The translations under genes were made by a program, and so were the position numbers. From an uncultured Pseudomonadota bacterium (GTDB taxonomy: Bacteria > Pseudomonadota > Gammaproteobacteria > Burkholderiales > Methylophilaceae), in contig CAILFU010000147.1 of assembly GCA_903833595.1 (NCBI GenBank), positions 1-64,000 of the forward strand: a stretch of 64,000 bases of DNA, in the 5' to 3' direction. Under the pieces are notes generated by a model, which made no database searches, was not told the origin of the DNA, and worked only from the letters and a program-made list of their open reading frames with translations. This document shows, piece by piece, positions 18,610-26,111 of the stretch; within the stretch, counting starts at the first letter, position 1, and every line of letters begins with the position of its first letter.

Positions 18610-19233
18610 ATGAATACTTTTACCGAGACAACATCAACAGTTAGCAAAAACACTGAGACAGAAAATACCAGAGAAGCCTGGTTACTTAACGCCGTAGAAA
18701 AACTAAAACCGATCTTTAAAAAGCAAGGTTATGATGTGCCTAAAGTGCAAGTATCGTGTGGCTTCACAAGCTCTGGTAAAAATCGCCATGCTGGCGAGTG
18801 CTGGTCAAAAACAGCAACAAAAGCTGTAATTAGTGAGATATACATCAGCCCCAAATATGATGATGCAGTTGAGGTGATGGACATATTAGTTCATGAGTTG
18901 GTGCATGCGGTGGATAACTGCGAACACAAACACGGTGCCGAATTTAAAAAAATTGCTTTAGCTGTTGGATTAGAGGGCAAGATGCGTAGCGCATCTGCAG
19001 GACCAAAGCTAAGAAATGAGCTTATTGAAATAGCCAAAAACTTAAACCCTTACCCACACTTTAAGCTCAACATACCAACCATCATTAGAAGTTACAAACC
19101 ACGTCCTAAAGCGCGCTGTTCAGAATGTGGTTATGAGATTGGTATTTTTAAGAAATGGCAACATCTAGGGGCACCCATATGCCCAGTTCATAAGATTGAA
19201 ATGGACCAAATTGGAAATTGGGTGGATGACTAG
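18610..19233 (+). CDS. SprT-like zinc metallopeptidase
   Basis: 207 residues. HELVHAVD near residues 96-103 is the zinc-binding helix, with a third histidine in KHGAEFKKI; the C-terminus has a zinc-ribbon-like CSECGY...CPVH. SprT/Spartan relatives degrade DNA-protein crosslinks, but the substrate here is unknown. Its placement with umuDC and other nucleic-acid proteins in the island fits a DNA damage or defence role (inference). GGGGAG precedes the ATG. Confidence 0.82.
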   Translation: MNTFTETTSTVSKNTETENTREAWLLNAVEKLKPIFKKQGYDVPKVQVSCGFTSSGKNRHAGECWSKTATKAVISEIYISPKYDDAVEVMDILVHELVHAVDNCEHKHGAEFKKIALAVGLEGKMRSASAGPKLRNELIEIAKNLNPYPHFKLNIPTIIRSYKPRPKARCSECGYEIGIFKKWQHLGAPICPVHKIEMDQIGNWVDD

Positions 19234-19277
19234 CGCTTAGTTTGCATCATCTAAGTAATAAGAAATTTTAGAGGAAA

Positions 19278-20426
19278 TTAACCGTGCCCCATCTCTTTAT
19301 GAGTACCAATCAAGTACGCTACCCAAAGCCCCTGCCCTTGATTGCGAAGATGCGCTCTAAAATTATCATCAATTCTAACCGAATAAACACCTGGCCCCTC
19401 TTTAGGCCATTGTTTAAAATTTAAACCTCTCAAAGTTCTATTTTCAAGTAATTTCTTCTTTGTACTTTCCCATTTAATTGCTATTTGGTGAAATTTTGAA
19501 GCCAACATATCTCTAACCTTTGGATCATCAATAATCTGTATAACAGGAGGCGGAACCCAGGCAGGGTCTAGCCAGCTTTCCAATCGGTGTGGATATATAA
19601 CATATTCAGGGCAAAGTGAGCGTCTCATAAAATTCTTTGGAAGAGCTTCTACCCATGGAGCTAAATCTAAACGAGGTAAGCAACCTGGTGGTTGAAAATC
19701 AAGGACGTTCGCAATCCACTCACCTGACAATACCTCAGTAGGCTCATCAAATCTAGCATAAGCATTAGGCTGAAGCGCCATAAAATCATGAGCAAATTCC
19801 TGCAAGCCAATGTTTTGGGTTTTTGCCCAAGAATATGCCTGCTTGTTAGCAAGAGCTTCTTCAACAAAGTGTGTTCTGCGACCTTTTAGAGCTCGACGTA
19901 GTGGCAAGTACAAATGTTTATTTAATGTCGTCTCAAACATCAAAGTTTGAATGTCAGCGCGAAAATGAAAATGTTCATGTGCTTGAAGAAAATTACGAGC
20001 CAATGCCCTTGGATCTTTGAATCCAGGGTAGGTTTGTAATATATCCCAGGCTACATTATCAATCCCTTGCCTAAGGTAAAAAATTCCCCACCTACCAGGA
20101 AAAGGATGCATACTAATTAACCGTCTGGTCTTGTAAAAAGCCAATGCTTCTAACCCACGAACCCTAATGCCACCTTCCACTAACTCCTTTTCTCTAGATG
20201 ACGGTTCCATTATTGATTGCCCTTCTGTTAAACGATCAAAAACACGATTTGATAATACATCATGATCGTACGGCACAATTCCATCTTCGTCCGAACTTGA
20301 TGGCTCATCAAATGTGTCCGTGTCAAAAACATCATTTTCTCCAGGCCATTCCGGTGTCATTTCGGCATCGTCTTTTGGTAATTGAGATAGAACATTCTCA
20401 AATAACTTTTCTACTACATTAACCAT
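19278..20426 (-). CDS. HEXXH-domain protein with C-terminal RelE/ParE-like domain
   Basis: 382 residues. Residues 1-60 are acidic and probably disordered. Residues ~85-260 hold H150-E-H-F-H154 and, 36 residues later, EEALANKQAYSW, whose glutamate fits a gluzincin-type zinc site. Residues ~310-382 (KQWPKEGPGVYSVRIDDNFRAH... ending GTHKEMGHG) look like a RelE/ParE-superfamily toxin fold. The start overlaps the end of the upstream GIY-YIG-like gene by eight bases, so the two are coupled. I know no characterised protein with this arrangement; a toxin controlled by a protease part is only a hypothesis. Confidence 0.55.
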   Translation of the reverse strand: MVNVVEKLFENVLSQLPKDDAEMTPEWPGENDVFDTDTFDEPSSSDEDGIVPYDHDVLSNRVFDRLTEGQSIMEPSSREKELVEGGIRVRGLEALAFYKTRRLISMHPFPGRWGIFYLRQGIDNVAWDILQTYPGFKDPRALARNFLQAHEHFHFRADIQTLMFETTLNKHLYLPLRRALKGRRTHFVEEALANKQAYSWAKTQNIGLQEFAHDFMALQPNAYARFDEPTEVLSGEWIANVLDFQPPGCLPRLDLAPWVEALPKNFMRRSLCPEYVIYPHRLESWLDPAWVPPPVIQIIDDPKVRDMLASKFHQIAIKWESTKKKLLENRTLRGLNFKQWPKEGPGVYSVRIDDNFRAHLRNQGQGLWVAYLIGTHKEMGHG

Positions 20427-21027
20427 AAAAATTTTCCAAAATCATAGGGATGCCCTTATCTTCTATTATATTTTTTAGTTCATTCGGTTCTATGTTGTAC
20501 CATTCAATTGAGTCCCCCAAAACATTACCACTCACTTTTTTACTGCATATTATTTTTTGAATTTCACTTTCAAGTTCAAATGGTTCAGTAACATACTTTG
20601 AAAAAAATACATTAACTGTATAACCATATTTTGATGTATATTTTCTTGCCCTAGTCAATGGATCCATAAGACTGGTTGCACCTAATTTTGATTGATTGGG
20701 CTTGGCAGATGATGTGAAAATATAAATGTACCCGCTTAGATTTTTTCCATCAGATTGGTACTTGTGCCTTTTTTCATAAGGAATATCAATTTCATAATTG
20801 TTTGCTTTCACTGCACCAAGAAGCTCCTTTACAAAAACATCCGTCGGATCCAATTCGTAGAGATTGCGTGCTCTCGATAGTATCTCTTCCTTCGTCAAAT
20901 TTTTTGTCGCTATTTCATGTGCAATTGCTGTCATTTCTTCGCTTAATGGGTTACTTTTTCCCTTCATATGATCTCTATATGATCTCTGATAAAATTTTTT
21001 ATACATTTTCCACAGATTGACAGTCAT
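20419..21027 (-). CDS. GIY-YIG-like (T5orf172/MUG113) protein
   Basis: 202 residues from ATG 21027 (AGGAG nine bases upstream). The C-terminal half, beginning GYIYIFTSSAKPNQSKLGA and ending near IEWYNI, fits the T5orf172/MUG113 subgroup of GIY-YIG-like domains found in phage and defence proteins. The N-terminal ~95 residues are helical and charged. First gene of a two-gene operon with the HEXXH/RelE-like protein. The first motif is GYIYIF rather than strict GIY...YIG, and nuclease activity is unproven. Confidence 0.55.
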   Translation of the reverse strand: MTVNLWKMYKKFYQRSYRDHMKGKSNPLSEEMTAIAHEIATKNLTKEEILSRARNLYELDPTDVFVKELLGAVKANNYEIDIPYEKRHKYQSDGKNLSGYIYIFTSSAKPNQSKLGATSLMDPLTRARKYTSKYGYTVNVFFSKYVTEPFELESEIQKIICSKKVSGNVLGDSIEWYNIEPNELKNIIEDKGIPMILENFYG

Positions 21028-21170
21028 AAAGTTCAACTCCTATTAACTCATCTAATTTATAAAATCGCTAGCAATGCTTATCTATATATAAATGCCAGTT
21101 ACTTAGAATTAATGTCAAGTTTTGGCGTGATTTTTTGAAAGAATTGTTAATTTAGTTTTGCTTATCCATT

Positions 21171-21773
21171 TTAATCTGAACTGGATAAGCAAGAAATGGC
21201 CGACTTATACTCTGGATAAAGCCAAATTAAAGCCACTTTATCCTCACTTACTCTTTGCGTCGGCAGATTAATTAGTACAAAACTACTATCTTCTGTTTCA
21301 AAATCATGCCTAGATCGACTCTTTACATCAACTTCATCTTCAATTAATTCAGGTTCCACAATGACTAAAAACTTCAACACGTTTTTATATAATGCACTAA
21401 GTATTTCAGCATTTTGAGTTAATTGGTTATGCCCTTTTTTGAATGCACTATTACGATTCGAGTGCTTTACTTCAAAGATAGCAACCGTATCCTTATCTAT
21501 CAACTGCACAGCATCAATTTCCTTATAAAACCTAATTAGTTGTCCTCTGGGATTGCGTTTTAAATAACTGAGAATAGTTTTATCAGACAGTTCAATTGAC
21601 TCCTGAAGGAATGCTCTAGCAAAAGCCTCTGCTTCCCGGCTCTTCTCTAATGAAGGGTCTACCACCGTCTCGTGTCGGTTAACACCACTCTCAATTCTCC
21701 ACTCACGGCCATTTTCCACATATGCTGGGTGGGATTTACTGAGCCACTGAACATTAAAGTAGATTTTTTGCAT
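21171..21773 (-). CDS. PD-(D/E)XK nuclease-like protein
   Basis: 200 residues. KEIDAVQLIDKDTVAIFEVKHS shows the spacing of a restriction-fold active site (E-I-D, then E-V-K). Starts one base after the WYL gene's stop, so it is the third gene of the DUF4258-WYL-nuclease operon. A Mrr- or NERD-like DNA or RNA nuclease is likely; the target is unknown. Confidence 0.55.
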   Translation of the reverse strand: MQKIYFNVQWLSKSHPAYVENGREWRIESGVNRHETVVDPSLEKSREAEAFARAFLQESIELSDKTILSYLKRNPRGQLIRFYKEIDAVQLIDKDTVAIFEVKHSNRNSAFKKGHNQLTQNAEILSALYKNVLKFLVIVEPELIEDEVDVKSRSRHDFETEDSSFVLINLPTQRVSEDKVALIWLYPEYKSAISCLSSSD

Positions 21774-21774
21774 G

Positions 21775-22770
21775 TCAAGTTAAGTAATTCCCCATTGCCG
21801 TCTTTAGCGTTTCCGCAACCATCTTTCTTAGCGACTCTGGTTCAACAACCTTGATATCCGCACCGTACTTTAAAATATCCATGATTAATTCACGGTGGTC
21901 TGAATATGGCACTTTCAGCTCATAAGTGCCGTCTTTTAATACCTTACTCTTTTGCTTAGAGTGCCAGCGTTCATCGGCGACCCATCTAGCGCGTTCTGGG
22001 GTGAAGTGTAATGTTGCCCATTGCACATTCTTTCCTGAAAATATCCCATATCCAGTCGCTAGCAATTCATTCAACACATCTTCCGCCACATCATCTGCTA
22101 GCTTTTCAGTAATTTCGGCCTTTTGAATCATGTCCACAGAGAAGTTACGCATTGCATTTTTTGCATGACACCAAGCATCTAAATACCAGTTGCCACGGTA
22201 ATGCATTAAACGTTGCGGTGATACTTCACGTGTGCTGATTTCGTTTGTCCCACGGGCATGGTATTCAATGATTAAGCGCTTACGGTTTAATAAAGCCGAG
22301 CCCACTGCCTGAAACTGTTCTAGATGCAAATGCCTTGCACCCATGTTTTCTACTTTGATACGTTTTTTTACTTGGTCGGCGTCATCGTTAGCGGTGCCTA
22401 ATATAGCAGTTAATCTTGACTGTAAAGGCTGAATATGTGGGCCCAATAAGCCCCCACTATCTAAGTTATTGAGTAAGTGTTGCATGGTAAGAAGCGCATG
22501 GATTTCACCTTCAGAGAACCACAAACCTGGCAACTCATAGGCTGTCCCTGGTCCCTGCTCTCCGAACCGATAACCACCCAGTTCTTTATCAAATAACACA
22601 GGCGCATTAAGTCGATCCCGCATATGTGCGATATCTCGCTTCAAGGTAGCTGGAGACACTTCAAGTCTGTCCAGTAGCTCCTGAAAAGTGATGCTACGCC
22701 GCTCGTTCAGCAGATTATCAATCTTATAGATGCGTTCGTTTATGCTCATATGTTTAGTATGCGCTTTCAT
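21775..22770 (-). CDS. WYL-domain transcriptional regulator (HTH-WYL)
   Basis: 331 residues; start at 22770 or ATG 22749. Residues ~8-65 form a DeoR/HTH_11-type winged helix (SITFQELLDRLEVSPATLKRDIAHMRDRL); ~150-230 hold the WYL fold (RKRLIIEYHARGTNEISTREVSPQRLMHYRGNWYLDAWCH); the remainder resembles a WCX extension. WYL proteins sense nucleic acids or related ligands; examples are BrxR/CapW repressors in defence islands and PafBC activators of DNA-damage genes. Its operon is preceded by palindrome site 5a, making it the leading candidate for the regulator of all ten palindrome promoters. Confidence 0.85.
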   Translation of the reverse strand: MKAHTKHMSINERIYKIDNLLNERRSITFQELLDRLEVSPATLKRDIAHMRDRLNAPVLFDKELGGYRFGEQGPGTAYELPGLWFSEGEIHALLTMQHLLNNLDSGGLLGPHIQPLQSRLTAILGTANDDADQVKKRIKVENMGARHLHLEQFQAVGSALLNRKRLIIEYHARGTNEISTREVSPQRLMHYRGNWYLDAWCHAKNAMRNFSVDMIQKAEITEKLADDVAEDVLNELLATGYGIFSGKNVQWATLHFTPERARWVADERWHSKQKSKVLKDGTYELKVPYSDHRELIMDILKYGADIKVVEPESLRKMVAETLKTAMGNYLT

Positions 22771-22794
22771 AAAAATAAACTCAATTTGGTGGGC

Positions 22795-23070
22795 CTAATG
22801 CAATCTGATGTGTCGAGTACGATAACCTACTGTCAGCAACTCATCGTCTAAGGACACCACCGCGTATAAATCTAAATGCCGTTCTAATGATACAAATTCT
22901 TGATGACTCAGTTGTTCTTTTAGCTTTGATTGCTTAGGAAACGTTACTATCTGAGTCCCTCGCCCATTAAATCGACTATGGCCAAACTCTAATAAACGCT
23001 CCAGCATATCAGCCGATATTGCACGTTGCTGCATACGTACCCCTGCGTGATGCGTAACACGTACTTTCAT
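22795..23070 (-). CDS. DUF4258-type small protein
   Basis: 91 residues from ATG 23070, which has GGAG six bases upstream (the ORF track starts four codons earlier). THHAGVRMQQRAISADMLERLLEFG and a C-terminal VGYRTRHIRL fit DUF4258, a family near toxin-like and mobile-element genes with unknown activity. First gene of the WYL operon; 24 bases separate it from the regulator. Confidence 0.6.
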   Translation of the reverse strand: MKVRVTHHAGVRMQQRAISADMLERLLEFGHSRFNGRGTQIVTFPKQSKLKEQLSHQEFVSLERHLDLYAVVSLDDELLTVGYRTRHIRLH

Positions 23071-23103
23071 GACCATCTCCATTTGAATGAAATTGATAGG
23101 GTC

Positions 23104-23135
23104 ATTTTGCAGGATTACAAGCTCATGGAATGAGC
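23104..23135 (-). promoter_or_regulatory. palindrome promoter, site 5a (regulator operon)
   Basis: GCTCATGGAATGAGC (23121-23135), then 11 bases, then CAAAAT (23104-23109) on the minus strand, reading into DUF4258-WYL-nuclease. This would let the WYL protein control its own synthesis. Confidence 0.65.
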
Positions 23136-23156
23136 TAGCTCACAAAAATGATACTG

Positions 23157-23188
23157 GCTCATTCTGTGAGCTTTTGCAAGTGGATAAT
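23157..23188 (+). promoter_or_regulatory. palindrome promoter, site 5b
   Basis: GCTCATTCTGTGAGC (23157-23171), then 11 bases, then GATAAT (23183-23188), reading into the HD-domain gene and the six-gene run behind it. Confidence 0.7.
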
Positions 23189-23212
23189 CGCATTTAATTT
23201 AACAAGAGAAGC

Positions 23213-23833
23213 GTGATTATTATGAATATGCCAGCAGTTTCAACAAGGAGTGGTCGCCGTGTGGCACTGCTAAACCCTAGTCCATCACAAATCGCCATTG
23301 GTGATATCGCACACGGCCTAGCGCATCAATGTCGGTTTAACGGTCAAACTAATAAATTCTATTCAGTAGCGCAACATAGCGTGCTGGTAGCTTCAATCTT
23401 GCCACGTGAATTAAGGCTAGCTGGGTTGTTGCATGACGCTAGTGAAGCTTATCTTGGTGACATAGTGCAGCCGCTAAAAGAACTACTACCTGACTACCAA
23501 GCGATTGAAACTAAATTCTGTGAAGTCTTAGGCACAAGGTTCAATGTTGATTTACAACCTAACGACGCTATCAAGCATGCGGACTTAGTGGTACTGGCTA
23601 CAGAACGTCGTGACTTAATGCCCATGGATACGGCTGATTGGTCATCTATTGCAGGCATAACCCCATTAAGCAGAGCCATAAAACCAATGACGCCTGAAGC
23701 GGCATCAGCTCAGTTTATGGAGATGTTTTTTATGCTGACCACTCAGAAAAAAGCTATTAAAAAAGCGCCTATAACTAAGCAACTGCTAAACTATTTATTA
23801 CCCACTCGCTTAAACTTTTTATTAAGCCGTTAA
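23213..23833 (+). CDS. HD-domain phosphohydrolase
   Basis: 206 residues from GTG 23213, with ATG 23222 as alternative. The HD motif is clear: histidine in VAQHSVLVA, then LLHDASEAYLGD, and a later aspartate in KHADLVVLATE. It resembles the YfbR-like 5'-nucleotidase or phage/plasmid HD group acting on nucleotides. Nucleotide depletion is a known defence strategy of some HD enzymes, but that is only analogy here. First gene of an operon reading right. Confidence 0.78.
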   Translation: MIIMNMPAVSTRSGRRVALLNPSPSQIAIGDIAHGLAHQCRFNGQTNKFYSVAQHSVLVASILPRELRLAGLLHDASEAYLGDIVQPLKELLPDYQAIETKFCEVLGTRFNVDLQPNDAIKHADLVVLATERRDLMPMDTADWSSIAGITPLSRAIKPMTPEAASAQFMEMFFMLTTQKKAIKKAPITKQLLNYLLPTRLNFLLSR

Positions 23834-23854
23834 CCCATTCAAGGACAGATCCTT

Positions 23855-24568
23855 ATGAAAATCGATCAAACATTTAGCGTCATTAGTCGCATCAATCAGT
23901 CACTACTGTTCATAGGATTAATGAGCATGCTAGGATTAGGTTTATGGGGGGCGGTTTTTATCTATCTAGATTCGCATAAAGCTAGGGAAGGTGAAGTGAC
24001 TATAAAATCTAGCAATGAAGCTGGTAGCGCTAAAAAGATTATAAACATCACTAGTTTTAGAAAAATCCAAGGTACCGATTTCTTGATGGCAGATATCACT
24101 GAGCGTGACCCATCAAATCATACAATTTACTCTGGATCCAAAACCACTAACATCATGTTTATCGCTAGCAAAGAAAATAATGTCCACTTGCTATTCCCCC
24201 ATGCAAAATACATGATCAACTCAACGAATATCTTAAGTTTTGGCAGTGGATTTAACAACAAAGATCAAGACAAATCGGATAAGGCTATTATCTGCAAGTA
24301 TGTGAAAGCAGACACTAATGACAATAAGATGCTTGATAGTGATGACGCATTATCAATCGGCTTGATACATCCTGATGGCACTGGCTTGGTAGAAGTGCTT
24401 ACGGACGTTAAAGGCTTATTATCAGAGGATGTCTTAGATGCCGAAACCTTGTCGCTAATTTACCAGAAAGGTAACAAAGTAATCAGTGCGCGCTATTCAC
24501 TTAATACTTTTAAATTACTTTCAACTAGCACCATCACTGACTTATTGGCGGTAGATAATCATGGCTAA
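23855..24568 (+). CDS. hypothetical single-pass membrane protein
   Basis: 237 residues. One hydrophobic segment (about 16-38: SLLFIGLMSMLGLGLWGAVF) follows a short N-terminus; the rest is soluble and probably periplasmic. No family recognised. ATG follows AAGGACAG; the 3' end overlaps the next gene by eight bases, showing operon structure. Confidence 0.6.
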   Translation: MKIDQTFSVISRINQSLLFIGLMSMLGLGLWGAVFIYLDSHKAREGEVTIKSSNEAGSAKKIINITSFRKIQGTDFLMADITERDPSNHTIYSGSKTTNIMFIASKENNVHLLFPHAKYMINSTNILSFGSGFNNKDQDKSDKAIICKYVKADTNDNKMLDSDDALSIGLIHPDGTGLVEVLTDVKGLLSEDVLDAETLSLIYQKGNKVISARYSLNTFKLLSTSTITDLLAVDNHG

Positions 24569-25313
24569 AAAATACATTTACGCGCCAGGGCAAGAAGACC
24601 CTTTCCGCATCAGTCGTAGCAAGGTAGATTTGTTTCTTAATTGCCCGTGCTGCTTTTATTTAGATGTGCGTTTAGGCGTTAAACGCCCGCCTGGGTTTCC
24701 GTTCAACTTAAACAGTGCCGTGGACGCCTTACTTAAAAAAGAGTTTAATCATTATCGTGCCGAGAACCTCCCCCACCCTTACATGATAGGTGCAGGCATC
24801 AATGCCATCCCTTACCAAAATATACAGTTAGAAACTTGGCGCAGTAACTTTAAAGGTGTGTCATATGTTCATGAAGCTACTAATCTTGAAACATTCGGCG
24901 CTGTCGATGATATTTGGTTTGATTTAGACACCAAAGAAATCATCGTGGTTGATTACAAAGCGACTTCTAAAGCCGATGCTGTGACGCTTGATGCAGACTG
25001 GCAGATTGGCTACAAACGCCAAATGGAGTTCTACCAATGGTTGTTGCGTCAAAATGGCTACAGCGTGGCAGCACAAGGGTGGTTTGTGTATTGCAATGGA
25101 CTTAAAGATAAATCGGTATTCAATAACCGCTTGGATTTCACCGTATCCATGTTGCCATATGTGGGCGATGATAGTTGGGTTGACCCAACATTACTTGCTA
25201 TTAAAGACTGTCTTGATTCCAATGAAATACCTGACGCAGCAGACAACTGTGAATACTGCCAATATGCGTTGAAATACGCTAATGCTAACAACAATATAAG
25301 CTGGATAGAATAA
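24561..25313 (+). CDS. Cas4/RecB-like PD-(D/E)XK nuclease
   Basis: 250 residues. FGAVDDIWFDL...IIVVDYKATS and YKRQMEFYQWLLRQNGY form the restriction-fold active site and the QMxxY motif of the PDDEXK_1 group. Cysteines near the N-terminus (NCPCCFYL) and at the C-terminus (CEYCQY) are placed like the iron-sulphur ligands of Cas4 and AddB. No CRISPR array or other cas gene is present. Overlaps its upstream neighbour. Confidence 0.7.
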   Translation: MAKKYIYAPGQEDPFRISRSKVDLFLNCPCCFYLDVRLGVKRPPGFPFNLNSAVDALLKKEFNHYRAENLPHPYMIGAGINAIPYQNIQLETWRSNFKGVSYVHEATNLETFGAVDDIWFDLDTKEIIVVDYKATSKADAVTLDADWQIGYKRQMEFYQWLLRQNGYSVAAQGWFVYCNGLKDKSVFNNRLDFTVSMLPYVGDDSWVDPTLLAIKDCLDSNEIPDAADNCEYCQYALKYANANNNISWIE

Positions 25314-25315
25314 TC

Positions 25316-25720
25316 ATGGCGATAAAATTAGAGTTTATTGATTTGATTGTGCCCATTGCCACTATCAAGGCAAAATATCCAGGTGGCTGGGAGCAATGCT
25401 TAAAAGATCATGAGCTTATTATCGGTGGTCGTGTTTGGTATGACGATTACCTTTTTCGAGATGGCGCTATGAATCCTATGGATATCGAAACCTTGCTTGA
25501 TTACTGGGAAAGCTTAGGCTTCATACTCCATGTTACCAACGAAAAAGGCGAACCCACTCAATGGTTGGACGTTTGTGTTTATGAAAGTTTATTTGGTGGT
25601 GCTACATTAGAATGCGATTGGATAGAATACGACAGAGCGTCTGGTGGTGCTTATCTAACAGGTACAGCGCCAGGCAAACTGATAGGTAGGAATTCTTTTA
25701 AAACCACACAGGTTAAGTGA
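25316..25720 (+). CDS. hypothetical protein
   Basis: 134 residues, acidic, starting two bases after the nuclease stop. GGWEQCLKDHELIIGGRVWYDDYLFRDGAMNP and a C-terminal TAPGKLIGRNSF are distinctive but match no family I know. Operon position suggests a partner of the Cas4-like nuclease. Confidence 0.5.
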   Translation: MAIKLEFIDLIVPIATIKAKYPGGWEQCLKDHELIIGGRVWYDDYLFRDGAMNPMDIETLLDYWESLGFILHVTNEKGEPTQWLDVCVYESLFGGATLECDWIEYDRASGGAYLTGTAPGKLIGRNSFKTTQVK

Positions 25721-25751
25721 TATTGTGTAAAACATAAATTGGGATTTTCCC

Positions 25752-26108
25752 GTGGCAAACACCAAACCAAATCAAATCACAAACATTAAAATTAACATCC
25801 GAAACTGCGTATTCGGATTTCGATGTGCACAAAATTGGGATGCCATGAAAGCGACCTCGCGTGATGGCGTGCGATTTTGTGAAGAGTGCGGCAAAGATGT
25901 CTACTGGATAACCGATAAAGAAAGCCTTATGGAAGCTATAACCTTGAATCGGTGCGTCGCCATTGAGGTCATCAGAAAACAGCAAGCAACTCGCGAACAG
26001 GACCGTGAAATAATGGTTGGCGTGCGGGTTAGCTATGAAGAAAAACATGGTGAACCAGAGCCTAATTTAGCTTACAGAGAAAGATTACGTGACAAGAAAA
26101 TTACTTAA
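25752..26108 (+). CDS. small zinc-ribbon-like protein
   Basis: 118 residues from GTG 25752. RCAQNWDAMKAT and GVRFCEECGKDVYWITD give four cysteines in pairs that could bind zinc, followed by LMEAITLNRCVAIEV. This layout recurs in small bacterial proteins of unknown role. It sits four bases before the DUF3857 gene. Confidence 0.5.
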   Translation: MANTKPNQITNIKINIRNCVFGFRCAQNWDAMKATSRDGVRFCEECGKDVYWITDKESLMEAITLNRCVAIEVIRKQQATREQDREIMVGVRVSYEEKHGEPEPNLAYRERLRDKKIT

Positions 26109-26111
26109 ATT

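Noticed and set aside
24988-25272. 94-codon ORF on the plus strand
   Set aside because: Lies wholly inside the Cas4-like nuclease gene in another frame; shadow of the real coding sequence.
24561-25313. CRISPR-Cas locus suggested by the Cas4-like protein
   Set aside because: No repeat-spacer array and no other cas genes anywhere in the window.
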